The notes under the pieces were generated by a model, which saw only the letters and a program-made list of their open reading frames with translations, did not search any database and had not been told where the DNA came from. 64,000 nucleotides of DNA, taken from positions 1 through 64,000 of the forward strand of contig JAJEAG010000052.1 in assembly GCA_022824265.1 (NCBI GenBank). Direction: 5' to 3'. The stretch is from Candidatus Poribacteria bacterium (GTDB lineage Bacteria > Poribacteria > WGA-4E > WGA-3G). Both the position numbers and the translations under genes were made by a program. Positions 17,645 through 25,703 of the stretch are shown here, in pieces (the stretch's first letter is position 1; each line of letters starts with the position of its first letter).

Positions 17645-17688
17645 TTGACATTCGTTATTTTTCTATGTTATAATATATGTCACATATA
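17645..17688 (+). promoter_or_regulatory. Strong sigma70-type promoter with operator-like palindrome
   Basis: TTGACA at 17645-17650 and TATAAT at 17669-17674 are both consensus and 18 bases apart. Overlapping the last base of the -10 box and the expected start point is a perfect 15-base palindrome, TATATGT-C-ACATATA (17674-17688). The arrangement is that of a repressor-controlled promoter. No conventional gene lies downstream within 90 bases except a terminator hairpin. Confidence 0.6.
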
Positions 17689-17793
17689 ATCTTTGATTAT
17701 GGGTAACCCAACTATGTTAACATTTTACAATACCAACATTCTTATGAATTTAGAAAAAATATACGAAATGGCAGTCAAAAAACTGCCGTTTTT
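17682..17793 (+). ncRNA. Candidate small RNA, about 110 nt
   Basis: The region is bounded by the strong promoter at 17645-17674 and a classic intrinsic terminator at 17770-17793. The encoded transcript would begin near 17682. It contains no ORF with a ribosome site. The family is not recognised, and the call rests on the promoter-terminator pairing only. Confidence 0.35.
17770..17793 (+). terminator. Intrinsic terminator
   Basis: Stem GGCAGT (17770-17775) and ACTGCC (17782-17787) with loop CAAAAA, followed by GTTTTT. Confidence 0.6.
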
Positions 17794-17917
17794 CCAGATG
17801 ATGCAAAAGATACCAAAATTTAATTTTTTTCTCCTTAAAAAACCGATGAAAATTACCAATAAAACCAGACAGGCACTATACGCAGACCGATCACACCAAA
17901 AGATACCGTTATGTAAA

Positions 17918-17943
17918 AAAAGGTTACCGTACGGTAACCTTTT
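17918..17943. repeat. 26-bp perfect palindrome
   Basis: AAAAGGTTACCGT and its exact complement are centred between 17930 and 17931. As RNA it would form a hairpin ending in UUUU and could serve as a bidirectional terminator. As DNA it could be a protein-binding site. Confidence 0.6.
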
Positions 17944-18171
17944 AAAGGTAGAAAATCCGCTAATATTTTTTAGAAAAACTGTTTGGCAAAAAGTAGGTTA
18001 CACACATAAACAGAATCACTACCTTCAATTTTCCATACAGGAGGGTAATACAAAAAACAGTCAATTATACAAAACCCAAACCGTCCCAAAAATGCCAAAT
18101 TAAAAAATGCAAAAACCCACACAAAAACCCCAGTAAACCCAGACAGGGATTGGAAAAACATCACCGTCCCA

Positions 18172-18205
18172 AAACCGTCCCAAAAGACGAAAACTGGGAC
18201 GGTTT
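18172..18205. repeat. 11-bp stem-loop with CCGTCCCA arms
   Basis: AAACCGTCCCA at 18172-18182 pairs with TGGGACGGTTT at 18195-18205 across a 12-base loop. The CCGTCCCAAAA unit also occurs at about 18082 and 18164. No T tract follows, so it is not a clear terminator. Confidence 0.55.
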
Positions 18206-18309
18206 GAAGGAAACAAAATCCAGAGAATTTGAAGAAAAAATATGAGGTATACCAATATCTTACAGTGACAATTGAATGCCTCTGTTTGATGGATGATAGA
18301 GTAATATAC

Positions 18310-18339
18310 TTGTAAGATATACTACAATTGTGTTATAAT
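18310..18339 (+). promoter_or_regulatory. Promoter for xylose isomerase gene
   Basis: TTGTAA at 18310-18315 and TATAAT at 18334-18339 are 18 bases apart, 37 bases before the ATG. ACAGGAG at 18363-18369 is the ribosome site. Confidence 0.5.
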
Positions 18340-18376
18340 CCTAAATAAATAATATACGAACTACAGGAGTTAATGA

Positions 18377-19546
18377 ATGTCAGATCAGTTTCTGCCCAAA
18401 CCTGAACATAAGTTCACTTTTGGGTTATGGACAGTTGGAAATCCAGGACGCGATCCCTTCGGAGATGTGGTTAGACCTCCCCTTAAACCTACCTATAGTG
18501 TCCAGAAGTTAAGTGAATTAGGTGCTTATGGAGTCAATCTTCACGACAATGATCTGGTGCCATTTGATGCTACAGCATCTGAACGAGATCAAATAGTACG
18601 TGAATTCAAGCAAGCACTTAACGACCACGGTATGAAAGTGCCGATGGCAACAACCAACCTATTCTACCACCCTATTTTTAAAGATGGCGCATTTACCTCA
18701 AACGACCCAAAGGTCAGGGCATTTGCGATACAAAAGACCCTGAATGCAATTGATCTTGGCGTGGAACTCGGTGCGTCAGTTTATGTATTTTGGGGTGGAC
18801 GAGAAGGTGCAGAAGTTGATGCTGCTAAGGATGGTCCTGATACTATCAAATGGAACCGTGAAGCGATGAATTTCTTCACGCACTATGTCAATGACCAAGG
18901 ATATGATCTCAAATTCGCATTAGAAGCTAAACCGAATGAACCCCGCGGTGATATTTATCTGCCTACAACTGGACACATGCTTCATTTTATTGAAACACTT
19001 GATCATCCTGAAATGGTAGGCGTTAATCCCGAATTTGCACACGAAACAATGGCTGGCTTGAGTTTTATTCATGGGGTTGCACAAGCTTATGAGGCTGGTA
19101 AACTATTCCATATTGACCTTAATGACCAGAAGATGAGTCGGTTTGACCAAGATTTGCGTTTCGGATCAGAAAACATAAAAAGTGCGTTCTTCCTCGTTAA
19201 GTTTCTTGAAGATGTGAACTGGGATGGCAATCGACATTTTGATGCTCATGCATATAGAACAGAGGACGAACAAGGTGTATGGGACTTTGCAGCAGGATGT
19301 ATGCGTAGTTATCTTATACTCAAAGATAAAGCACAACAGTTCAACGAGGATACAGAAATCCAAGATATCATTTCCGAACTACGTTCACGTGATCCAGAAA
19401 TTGAAGCACTTATGGCTAATTACAGTGCAGAAAACAGTGAAAAACTAAGAAAGATTGATTTTAAACCAGATACTATTGCAGAAAAAGGTCTCGGTTACGA
19501 AAAATTAGATCAACTCACATTTGAAATTTTAATGGGAATTAGATAA
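18377..19546 (+). CDS. xylA: Xylose isomerase
   Basis: Interconverts D-xylose and D-xylulose (and glucose/fructose) with two divalent metals in a TIM barrel. It has 389 residues, the length of the shorter (actinobacterial-type) class. The N-terminal [17 protein letters not shown] includes the family FGLWT, and the catalytic His is in [21 protein letters not shown] and [12 protein letters not shown] carry the Lys/Glu pair, and [19 protein letters not shown] the metal-binding Asp cluster. No xylulokinase is adjacent; the next gene is cstA. A good ribosome site (ACAGGAG) supports this start. Confidence 0.95.
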   Translation: MSDQFLPKPEHKFTFGLWTVGNPGRDPFGDVVRPPLKPTYSVQKLSELGAYGVNLHDNDLVPFDATASERDQIVREFKQALNDHGMKVPMATTNLFYHPIFKDGAFTSNDPKVRAFAIQKTLNAIDLGVELGASVYVFWGGREGAEVDAAKDGPDTIKWNREAMNFFTHYVNDQGYDLKFALEAKPNEPRGDIYLPTTGHMLHFIETLDHPEMVGVNPEFAHETMAGLSFIHGVAQAYEAGKLFHIDLNDQKMSRFDQDLRFGSENIKSAFFLVKFLEDVNWDGNRHFDAHAYRTEDEQGVWDFAAGCMRSYLILKDKAQQFNEDTEIQDIISELRSRDPEIEALMANYSAENSEKLRKIDFKPDTIAEKGLGYEKLDQLTFEILMGIR

Positions 19547-19591
19547 ACCTATCGGATATTGATATTACATTGATAAGTCGGAGTTCTGTGT

Positions 19592-21496
19592 ATGAGTACA
19601 CTCCTTATTGCTGTTTTGAGTTTTGTAGGTTTTATTGTTGCCTACAATACCTATGGTAAGTGGTTAGCAAGAAAAATATTCGGCTTAGATCCACAAGCAA
19701 AAGTTCCAAGTCAAGAACTCAAAGATGATGTTGATTATGTTCCTACTAAAAAGGAGATCATCTTCGGACATCATTTTACGAGTATCGCTGGTACAGGTCC
19801 AATCGTAGGTCCAGCAATTGCAGTATTCTGGGGATGGTTACCCGCATTACTGTGGGTTGTTATAGGATCGATTTTCATCGGTGCGGTTCATGATTTTGGT
19901 GCATTAGTTGTCTCACTGCGAAATCGTGGACAGAGCGTTGGTGAAGTTGCTGGTAGGATGATTGGTCCACGTGCGAAGATCTTGTTTCTTCTTGTTCTCT
20001 TTATGGGATTGACCGTTGTCCTTGCTATCTTCGGTTTAGTCATTGCCCTGATTTTCTCCTATTATCCAGAGTCAGTACTATCTGTTTGGATTGAGATCCC
20101 ACTTGCTGTAGCAATAGGTGTCTGGATATATCGTAGAGGTGGTAATATCCTTATTCCATCTATCGTTGCCCTCGGTATAATGTATATTGGGATGGCAGTA
20201 GGTGCTTATCTCTTACCTATTGATTTAAGACAATTACTCGGAATACCTTTACTTGGACAAACCTATCTAAACGTAGTTGTCATTTGGACTATTATCTTAT
20301 TTGTCTATTGCTTCATCGCATCTGTACTACCGGTATGGACACTTCTCCAACCTCGTGATTTTATCAACAGTCATGAACTCGTCTTAGCATTAGTGCTATT
20401 AATATTAGGTTTGGCATTCGCAGGTTTTACAGGTAAAGCAGACCTTTTTGCTTCCGCTCCCGCAGTGGCAAAAGATATTCCCCCAGATGCTCCTCCAATA
20501 TGGCCATTTCTATTTATTACGATTGCTTGTGGTGCTGTGAGTGGTTTCCATTGCATGGTAAGTTCAGGGACATCAAGCAAACAGGTTGCTTCAGAAGAGG
20601 ACGCACAATATGTTGGTTATGGTGCTATGTTACTTGAGGGAGGACTGGCAGTCGTTGTTATAATAGCGTGTTGTGCAGGACTTGGTATGGGTATTTTCAA
20701 CCGCACTGTCGATTCCTCAAGTGCGGGCGGATATAGGTTTGAAGCAATTGTAATGGAAGATAGTACTCAACCTGTTACAAAACATGATGCTTGGAGAACT
20801 CGGTACGCTACAAGTGAAAACAGAATAAATCCTGATGGAACGACAACGGTAGTCGGTGGTTGGGCAAGTCATAATCTAAAAGCGAAGGTTAGTGCTTTCG
20901 TTGATGGAGGAGGAAATTTCCTCGCATCCCTTGGAATACCGCTTAAAATGGGGATTGCAATTATGGCTGTACTTGTTGCCAGTTTTGCTGCAACAACTTT
21001 GGATACTGCAACACGTTTACAGAGGTATGTTATCCATGAAATTGCGCATACTGCGAAGATTAAACCGCTTACAAATAGATATACTGCAACAGCCTTTGCA
21101 TTGATTATTGCTGCTGCAGTAGCCTTGCTTCAAGGTCCGAATGGGCCAGGTAGTGGTGGGTTGACACTTTGGCCTCTCTTCGGTGCGACAAATCAACTCC
21201 TTGCAGGATTAGCATTTATGGTTATCGTGTTTTATCTCGTGCGTCGAAATAAACCTATATGGTTTGCTTTCATACCAATGGTTGTTATGCTTCTCATGCC
21301 TGCTTGGGCAATGTTACACCAAATGTTTGACCCACAAACAGGGTGGTTATTCACAGGTAAATATTTGTTATTTACATTCGGTATTGTAGTTGAAGCTCTA
21401 CAGGTCTGGATGATCGTTGAAGGTTTCATAGCATGGAGAAATGCACGCGGAAATTACCCAGAACTTCCCCCATTAGAAATTGCAACTGCGGATTAA
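19592..21496 (+). CDS. cstA: Carbon starvation protein A (CstA-family transporter)
   Basis: A polytopic inner-membrane protein of 634 residues. CstA family members import peptides or pyruvate during carbon limitation. The diagnostic N-terminal region FVAYNTYGKWLARKIFGLDP is followed by FGHHFTSIAGTGPIVGPAIA, the most conserved segment, and AVHDFGALVVSLRNRGQSVGE. ATTLDTATRLQRYVIHE lies near residue 470. It is shorter than E. coli CstA (about 700). It starts 45 bases after xylA, so the two may be transcribed together, which would link sugar use and carbon scavenging. Substrate is not resolved. Confidence 0.93.
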   Translation: MSTLLIAVLSFVGFIVAYNTYGKWLARKIFGLDPQAKVPSQELKDDVDYVPTKKEIIFGHHFTSIAGTGPIVGPAIAVFWGWLPALLWVVIGSIFIGAVHDFGALVVSLRNRGQSVGEVAGRMIGPRAKILFLLVLFMGLTVVLAIFGLVIALIFSYYPESVLSVWIEIPLAVAIGVWIYRRGGNILIPSIVALGIMYIGMAVGAYLLPIDLRQLLGIPLLGQTYLNVVVIWTIILFVYCFIASVLPVWTLLQPRDFINSHELVLALVLLILGLAFAGFTGKADLFASAPAVAKDIPPDAPPIWPFLFITIACGAVSGFHCMVSSGTSSKQVASEEDAQYVGYGAMLLEGGLAVVVIIACCAGLGMGIFNRTVDSSSAGGYRFEAIVMEDSTQPVTKHDAWRTRYATSENRINPDGTTTVVGGWASHNLKAKVSAFVDGGGNFLASLGIPLKMGIAIMAVLVASFAATTLDTATRLQRYVIHEIAHTAKIKPLTNRYTATAFALIIAAAVALLQGPNGPGSGGLTLWPLFGATNQLLAGLAFMVIVFYLVRRNKPIWFAFIPMVVMLLMPAWAMLHQMFDPQTGWLFTGKYLLFTFGIVVEALQVWMIVEGFIAWRNARGNYPELPPLEIATAD

Positions 21497-21498
21497 AA

Positions 21499-21527
21499 TT
21501 GAAAACCTCACTATTTTGTAGTATAAT
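21499..21527 (+). promoter_or_regulatory. Promoter of the metal-handling cluster
   Basis: TTGAAA at 21499-21504 and TATAAT at 21522-21527 with a 17-base spacer, just after the cstA stop. I could not define a Fur/Zur operator with confidence. Confidence 0.45.
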
Positions 21528-21565
21528 ATAATTTAAATACACAACTATACAGATAGGTACGGATT

Positions 21566-21898
21566 TTGAAAAGGCACAAATATCTCCTGAATGTCATATT
21601 TCTTCTTGCGATAATTTGTTACGTATCACTTTTCAGTATGATGCCGCTGATGCATGAACATGAATCTGTATGTCATCATACCTGTGAAGATCATGAAGAC
21701 AGTGAACCTTTGCATACAGGAGAAAAGTGTTTAGCATGTGTGTTTGCCAATACTTATGCTGAATTTGATATTCTACCTATTTTACTTTCTACCCCAACAA
21801 ATTGCTGTGATACACCTATCATATCAGAAGTTGGATTCCTCACCTTCAACCCTACAGCAAATATTCATAGTAGAGCACCCCCTATTTTCTCCAATTAA
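21566..21898 (+). CDS. Small exported His/Cys-rich protein
   Basis: A 110-residue protein with a TTG start (no good ATG until residue 28). Residues 4-26 are hydrophobic and basic-led, a signal peptide or N-terminal anchor. The mature part has a dense cluster of possible metal ligands: HEHESVCHHTCEDHEDSEP, then HTGEKCLACVF and a later NCC. I do not recognise a named family, though the pattern resembles small secreted DUF2946-type proteins near metal transporters. It heads a run with a His-rich lipoprotein, a TonB receptor and a MerC-like protein, which suggests a role in binding a transition metal in the periplasm. Confidence 0.6.
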   Translation: MKRHKYLLNVIFLLAIICYVSLFSMMPLMHEHESVCHHTCEDHEDSEPLHTGEKCLACVFANTYAEFDILPILLSTPTNCCDTPIISEVGFLTFNPTANIHSRAPPIFSN

Positions 21899-22137
21899 CA
21901 TAAAGTAATAGCTTAAATTTAGACATCTTTAGTGATAAATCTATCAAGTTAAATTTAATCAAAGTTATACTCTATACATTGGTTAATTCCCTGATTTTTT
22001 ACGCATGTGGATATACAAACCATTATAACTATTGATTTGCTCTATTTCCTATTATTGTAGCAGGAAATGTATACTATCTTTAAATCATTTTATTATTTTA
22101 TTGCACCTATTTTGTGCACAAAAAATTGGAGAATATA

Positions 22138-22686
22138 ATGTTTAATCAAGACAATCTTTTTATTTCACGAATACTACTTTTTGTATTAATTTCCATCCTA
22201 CCTTTTATGGGTGGATGTGGTGAAGATGATGACCATGACCATGATGATGCCCCTATTCACGCTGATGCAGACGGTGTTTTACTTACAGTTGATGGCGTTG
22301 AAATCTATCGACAATTTGAAGAGAAACAGACCGGGAGTATTGCAATCTCAGTTAATGACGAAGTTGAAGTTCATGTAACTTTCCTAAACCACGATGAGGA
22401 AGAATTACATTTGGACGATATCGCTGGTGAAGATGAACACGATGATGAACATGAACACGATGAAGAGGAAGAATTCAGTTTGGCGATAACCGAGTACGAC
22501 ACAGAAATAATTGATGTCCACTTATCACATGATGAACACGATGAAGAGGAACACGATGAAGATGATCATGAGTTGAGTTTTGAAGTTATTGGGTTAAAAG
22601 CTGGTGAAACAACGATCAAATTACAACTCATGCATGGTGACCATCCTGATTTCACTGCACTTCCAATACCTGTTACTGTCAAATAG
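22138..22686 (+). CDS. His/Asp/Glu-rich metal-binding lipoprotein
   Basis: A 182-residue lipoprotein. The signal peptide has a lipobox FMGGC with Cys27 as the lipidation site. The mature chain opens with an acidic His-rich stretch (DDDHDHDDAPIHADADG) and has two more such blocks (DEHDDEHEHDEEEE; DEHDEEEHDEDDHE), alternating with beta-sandwich-like segments ending in VTVK. Such low-complexity His/acidic runs bind Zn, Ni or Cu. ATG 22138 is chosen over GTG 22114 because GGAGA is 5 bases upstream. The TonB receptor gene follows, so it may hand metal to, or accept it from, that receptor. No family name is assigned. Confidence 0.75.
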   Translation: MFNQDNLFISRILLFVLISILPFMGGCGEDDDHDHDDAPIHADADGVLLTVDGVEIYRQFEEKQTGSIAISVNDEVEVHVTFLNHDEEELHLDDIAGEDEHDDEHEHDEEEEFSLAITEYDTEIIDVHLSHDEHDEEEHDEDDHELSFEVIGLKAGETTIKLQLMHGDHPDFTALPIPVTVK

Positions 22687-22748
22687 GGGGTGTTTCCATG
22701 TTATTAGGAAATTCATGCTCTTGCAATTCGCAAAAGGAAGGTGCGTAT

Positions 22749-24962
22749 ATGATGCGTACCTTTCTTTTCAAGGTAATTGTCTCAATGGTATGTTTCTCCT
22801 GTTTTATCAGAAATGTCCATAGTGATAATACAACGGTGACGCAGCTAACTGGTGTAATAACTGATATACATAGTCATACTCGTCTTGAAGGTGTAACTAT
22901 ACATATCGTTGGAAGTGATAAGACAACAACAACAGACTCAAACGGTCAATTTCAATTCAATGGATTACCTGTTGGAAAATATACCCTTGTGTTCACGAAA
23001 ATAAATTATTTGCAGTTGAAACAAGATGTATCTCTACATGTGTCCACTGCCTATCATCAGATTGAAATGACAAGTAATGTGTTTCAACTTGATGCAATTA
23101 CGGTTCTTGGTTCAAACAATTTATTGGATCAATTTGCTGATACAACTGATATTACATTGGATGAAGCTGCACTTGAAAAAAGCATCAGTATGACAATTGC
23201 AAATAGTTTGTCAAATCAGCTTGGTATTTCACAACGGACAATGGGACGTGCAGTTGCTCGACCTGTGATTAGGGGTTTGGGAGGTGTCAGGTTGCTTATC
23301 CTTGAAAATGGTGAACGCACAGGTGACAAATCATCCACAAGTGCAGACCATGCTGTTGCTATTGACCCGACTTCAGCTAAAAGTGTTGAAGTTATCCGTG
23401 GTCCCACATCACTTATTTACGGATCAAGTACGTTAGGTGGAGTGATAAATGTCAAACGGGACAGTATCCCTGAAATTCTTCCAGAACGTCCTAAAATAGG
23501 TATTTCATTTCAAGGTGAATCAGTGAATTCCGGTTTAACTGCAACAACGGGATTCATGGTTCCAGTAGGTGACTTCGTTGGTAATATTGTATGGAATCGT
23601 CGTCTTGCAACAGATATCCAAACCCCATTAGGTGTTCTTGAAAACACTGATCTTTCAAACCACAATTATACTGCGGGAACATCACTTATCAAACCGTGGG
23701 GTTATATCGGTGCATCGGGTGGACGGTATCGTTCAGATTACGGTATACCTGGTTCACCTGAAGGGCATATCAATGGTGTTAACATAACACTTGACAGACA
23801 ACGTTATGATTTCCAAATGAAATTTCAATTAGGTCAAAATTGGATTGATGAATTAAAATTTCAAACTACATTAACAGACTATAGTCACCAGGAATTGGAG
23901 TCAAATGGCACACTTGGTGTTGAGTTCAATGTGCTAACTTACAATTTTTCAGCGACTGCAGATATGTTTGATAACGTTTTCGCTGGTGTCTGGGGTGAAT
24001 ATAGGGATCATTCTACTGGCGGATTTTACTGGACTCCGCGCTCTCGAGAATTTGCTTTGGCAGGTTTCTTTCTGACTCAGCAGGATCTTGATCAACTTAC
24101 ATTACAAGCGGCAATTCGTTACGATATTAGACGTACTGAACCGTTTGTACCGGGGACTGTCATTGAAGCCGGCACAGTTGAAAGGCGTGACTTTGGTGGA
24201 GTATCTGGTGCAGTCTCAGGGATATACCATTTGCATGACAACATTATCCCAGGTATAACTCTTATGAAGACGTTTCGAGCTCCAGGTATAGAAGAACTCT
24301 TTTCAGACGGACCACATCTTGCTGTCTACTCTTATGAAATTGGTAATGCGAAATTGGAAACAGAAAATGGGTTTGGAGGCGAATTATTCGCTGTTTATAC
24401 AAGCGATTGGTTTAAGTTGAAACTCGCACTGTTCCAAAATCAGATTGATAACTATCTCATCCCAACCAATTCTGGTGAGAAAGAATGGGGAAGTGGGGCA
24501 GCTGGATGGTTATGGATTTATCAATATACGGGGCAAGATGTCGTCATGAATGGTGCTGAATTTCGTATCGAAACTGAGATTCTACCTAACTTAAATGTGC
24601 AAATTGATATGAGTTACGTACATGGAACACTGGATACTACAGGGAAACCGTTGGAACGTGTACCACCACTAAACGGAATTTTCTCTTTCAACTATTCTTT
24701 ATCTCCACTTCATTTTCACTTAACCTCTCGTTATTCAATAAGTCAAACACGACTTGGAGAATTTGAGGAACCGACAGATGGATATATTGTCCATGATACA
24801 GGTTTATACTTTAAACTTATAAGGTGGCAGCTTGAACATCTGTTTGTTTTTGAGATAGAGAACATCTTTGACACAACTTACCACGATCATCTTTCTCGTA
24901 TAAAATCCGTAATGCCGGAACCGGGAAGGAATATCAAGCTTTTATACAAACTAAATTTTTAA
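22749..24962 (+). CDS. TonB-dependent outer-membrane receptor (metal-uptake type)
   Basis: A 737-residue outer-membrane channel powered by TonB. After a signal peptide comes a CarboxypepD_reg-like beta-sandwich (about residues 30-105, GVITDIHSHTRLEGVTI..). The plug domain follows with ARPVIRGLGGVRLLILENG and VEVIRGPTSLIYGSSTLGGVINV, then a beta-barrel ending in Phe (LLYKLNF). The gene lies directly between a His-rich lipoprotein and a MerC-like gene, which points to a metal or metallophore rather than a sugar ligand. It is reminiscent of ZnuD-type receptors, but the ligand is inference. AAGGAAGG at 22735 supports the start at 22749; an in-frame ATG at 22698 would give a Cys-rich pre-extension. 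Confidence 0.9.
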   Translation: MMRTFLFKVIVSMVCFSCFIRNVHSDNTTVTQLTGVITDIHSHTRLEGVTIHIVGSDKTTTTDSNGQFQFNGLPVGKYTLVFTKINYLQLKQDVSLHVSTAYHQIEMTSNVFQLDAITVLGSNNLLDQFADTTDITLDEAALEKSISMTIANSLSNQLGISQRTMGRAVARPVIRGLGGVRLLILENGERTGDKSSTSADHAVAIDPTSAKSVEVIRGPTSLIYGSSTLGGVINVKRDSIPEILPERPKIGISFQGESVNSGLTATTGFMVPVGDFVGNIVWNRRLATDIQTPLGVLENTDLSNHNYTAGTSLIKPWGYIGASGGRYRSDYGIPGSPEGHINGVNITLDRQRYDFQMKFQLGQNWIDELKFQTTLTDYSHQELESNGTLGVEFNVLTYNFSATADMFDNVFAGVWGEYRDHSTGGFYWTPRSREFALAGFFLTQQDLDQLTLQAAIRYDIRRTEPFVPGTVIEAGTVERRDFGGVSGAVSGIYHLHDNIIPGITLMKTFRAPGIEELFSDGPHLAVYSYEIGNAKLETENGFGGELFAVYTSDWFKLKLALFQNQIDNYLIPTNSGEKEWGSGAAGWLWIYQYTGQDVVMNGAEFRIETEILPNLNVQIDMSYVHGTLDTTGKPLERVPPLNGIFSFNYSLSPLHFHLTSRYSISQTRLGEFEEPTDGYIVHDTGLYFKLIRWQLEHLFVFEIENIFDTTYHDHLSRIKSVMPEPGRNIKLLYKLNF

Positions 24963-24970
24963 CACATTCT

Positions 24971-25002
24971 GTATGGTTAGTAGATATAGATACTAACCAT
25001 AC
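24971..25002. terminator. 12-bp hairpin between receptor and MerC-like gene
   Basis: GTATGGTTAGTA at 24971-24982 pairs perfectly with TACTAACCATAC at 24991-25002 around an 8-base loop. It starts 8 bases after the receptor stop and ends 20 bases before the next start. It could attenuate readthrough or protect the upstream mRNA end. No T tract follows. Confidence 0.5.
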
Positions 25003-25022
25003 AATTTATTATAGGAGAAAAA

Positions 25023-25433
25023 TTGAGAAGATATTTGAATCAAGAATTCATAGATAATACAGGTGCGTGTTTATCTTTTACATGTGCAATCCATTGCTTG
25101 GCTATGCCGCTTTTGGTAACATTATTACCATTGATCGGTCTTAGTTTTCTTGCCAGTGAACCTGCAGAAAAAGTCATCATCAGTGGGGCAGTTGTACTTG
25201 CGATGGGAAGCATAGTTTGGGGAATTCGTCACCACCGTAGTTGGCGGGCATTCCTTGTCCTTGTTGTTGGGATAGCGTTTATTGCAACTGCACGTATTTC
25301 TGCAGAGGGAATTTATGAGGTAATTTTACATAGTGGAGGAGGTGTTCTCCTCGCAACAGCACACCTGGTAAATAGACACCTGTGTAAAACTTGTCCTGTA
25401 TGTGAAGACGAACAAGTAAGTGATTTAAATTAA
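25023..25433 (+). CDS. MerC-domain inner-membrane protein
   Basis: A 136-residue membrane protein with a TTG start behind a good ribosome site (TAGGAG at 25013). The motif SFTCAIHCLAMPLLVTLLP in the first helix is diagnostic of the MerC family, whose Cys pair binds Hg(II) or other soft or borderline metals. Four hydrophobic segments follow, and the C-terminal tail has CKTCPVCEDE, a second Cys cluster. Outside mer operons, MerC-like proteins often sit beside TonB receptors in metal (often zinc) regulons, as here. No merR, merA or merT is nearby, so mercury resistance is unlikely. Confidence 0.85.
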   Translation: MRRYLNQEFIDNTGACLSFTCAIHCLAMPLLVTLLPLIGLSFLASEPAEKVIISGAVVLAMGSIVWGIRHHRSWRAFLVLVVGIAFIATARISAEGIYEVILHSGGGVLLATAHLVNRHLCKTCPVCEDEQVSDLN

Positions 25434-25483
25434 TTGATGACAATTCAATTTAAGGGAATGAATCCTTTATCAGTGTTTCTTCT

Positions 25484-25564
25484 GTAGGATCGACCTCCCG
25501 GTCGCGATATATACACATTTTCGTCAGCAACATGATTAGATCGCGACCAAGAAGTCTCTCCTAC
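25484..25564. repeat. Nested dyad of the TGTAGGA...TCCTAC family
   Basis: Outer arms GTAGGA (25484-25489) and TCCTAC (25559-25564) enclose a perfect 9-bp pair, GGTCGCGAT (25500-25508) and ATCGCGACC (25540-25548). The plan is the same as the MITE core at 17134-17199, though the sequence differs inside. It lies in the gap between the MerC-like gene and the convergent sigma-propeller gene. Confidence 0.7.
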
Positions 25565-25636
25565 GAGAGATAATCGGGCAGACAAAGACCTCACACAAGA
25601 GAAATCCAGTAATATTTTATTAAATTGATGCTTATA

Positions 25637-25658
25637 GGAGCGGTTAGAAAACCGCTCC
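25637..25658. terminator. Perfect 9-bp hairpin in a convergent intergenic gap
   Basis: GGAGCGGTT pairs with AACCGCTCC around the loop AGAA. It sits between two convergent genes, 46 bases from the stop of the minus-strand gene. It could end transcription from either side, although flanking T tracts are weak. It also looks like a dispersed GC-rich repeat. Confidence 0.5.
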
Positions 25659-25703
25659 CACCGTCTGGAAAGCAGGAAAGTCACATAAGCTTGATATTAG
25701 AAA

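Larger units (their letters stand above)
17351..18309. other. Gene-poor stretch with palindromes and no convincing gene
   Basis: Nearly 1 kb without a supported protein gene. It holds a small dyad AGAATGC/GCATTCT around 17505-17521, a strong promoter at 17645, an operator-like palindrome, two terminator-like hairpins, a 26-bp perfect palindrome and an 11-bp stem at 18172-18205. From about 17800 to 18180 the plus strand is very poor in G (A/C-rich) and contains the short repeat ACCGTCCCAAAA four times. An ORF at 17693-18103 is open, but it lacks a ribosome site and runs through the hairpins. Confidence 0.5.

Noticed and set aside
17693-18103. ORF of 136 codons in the thrC-xylA gap
   Set aside because: No ribosome site, unusual Lys/Asn/Phe-rich composition, no recognisable domain, and it runs through a terminator hairpin and a 26-bp palindrome. 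Kept only as an alternative to the small-RNA idea.
21566-25433. Mercury-resistance operon
   Set aside because: Only a MerC-like protein is present; merR, merT, merP and merA are absent, and a TonB receptor with a His-rich lipoprotein fits metal uptake better.
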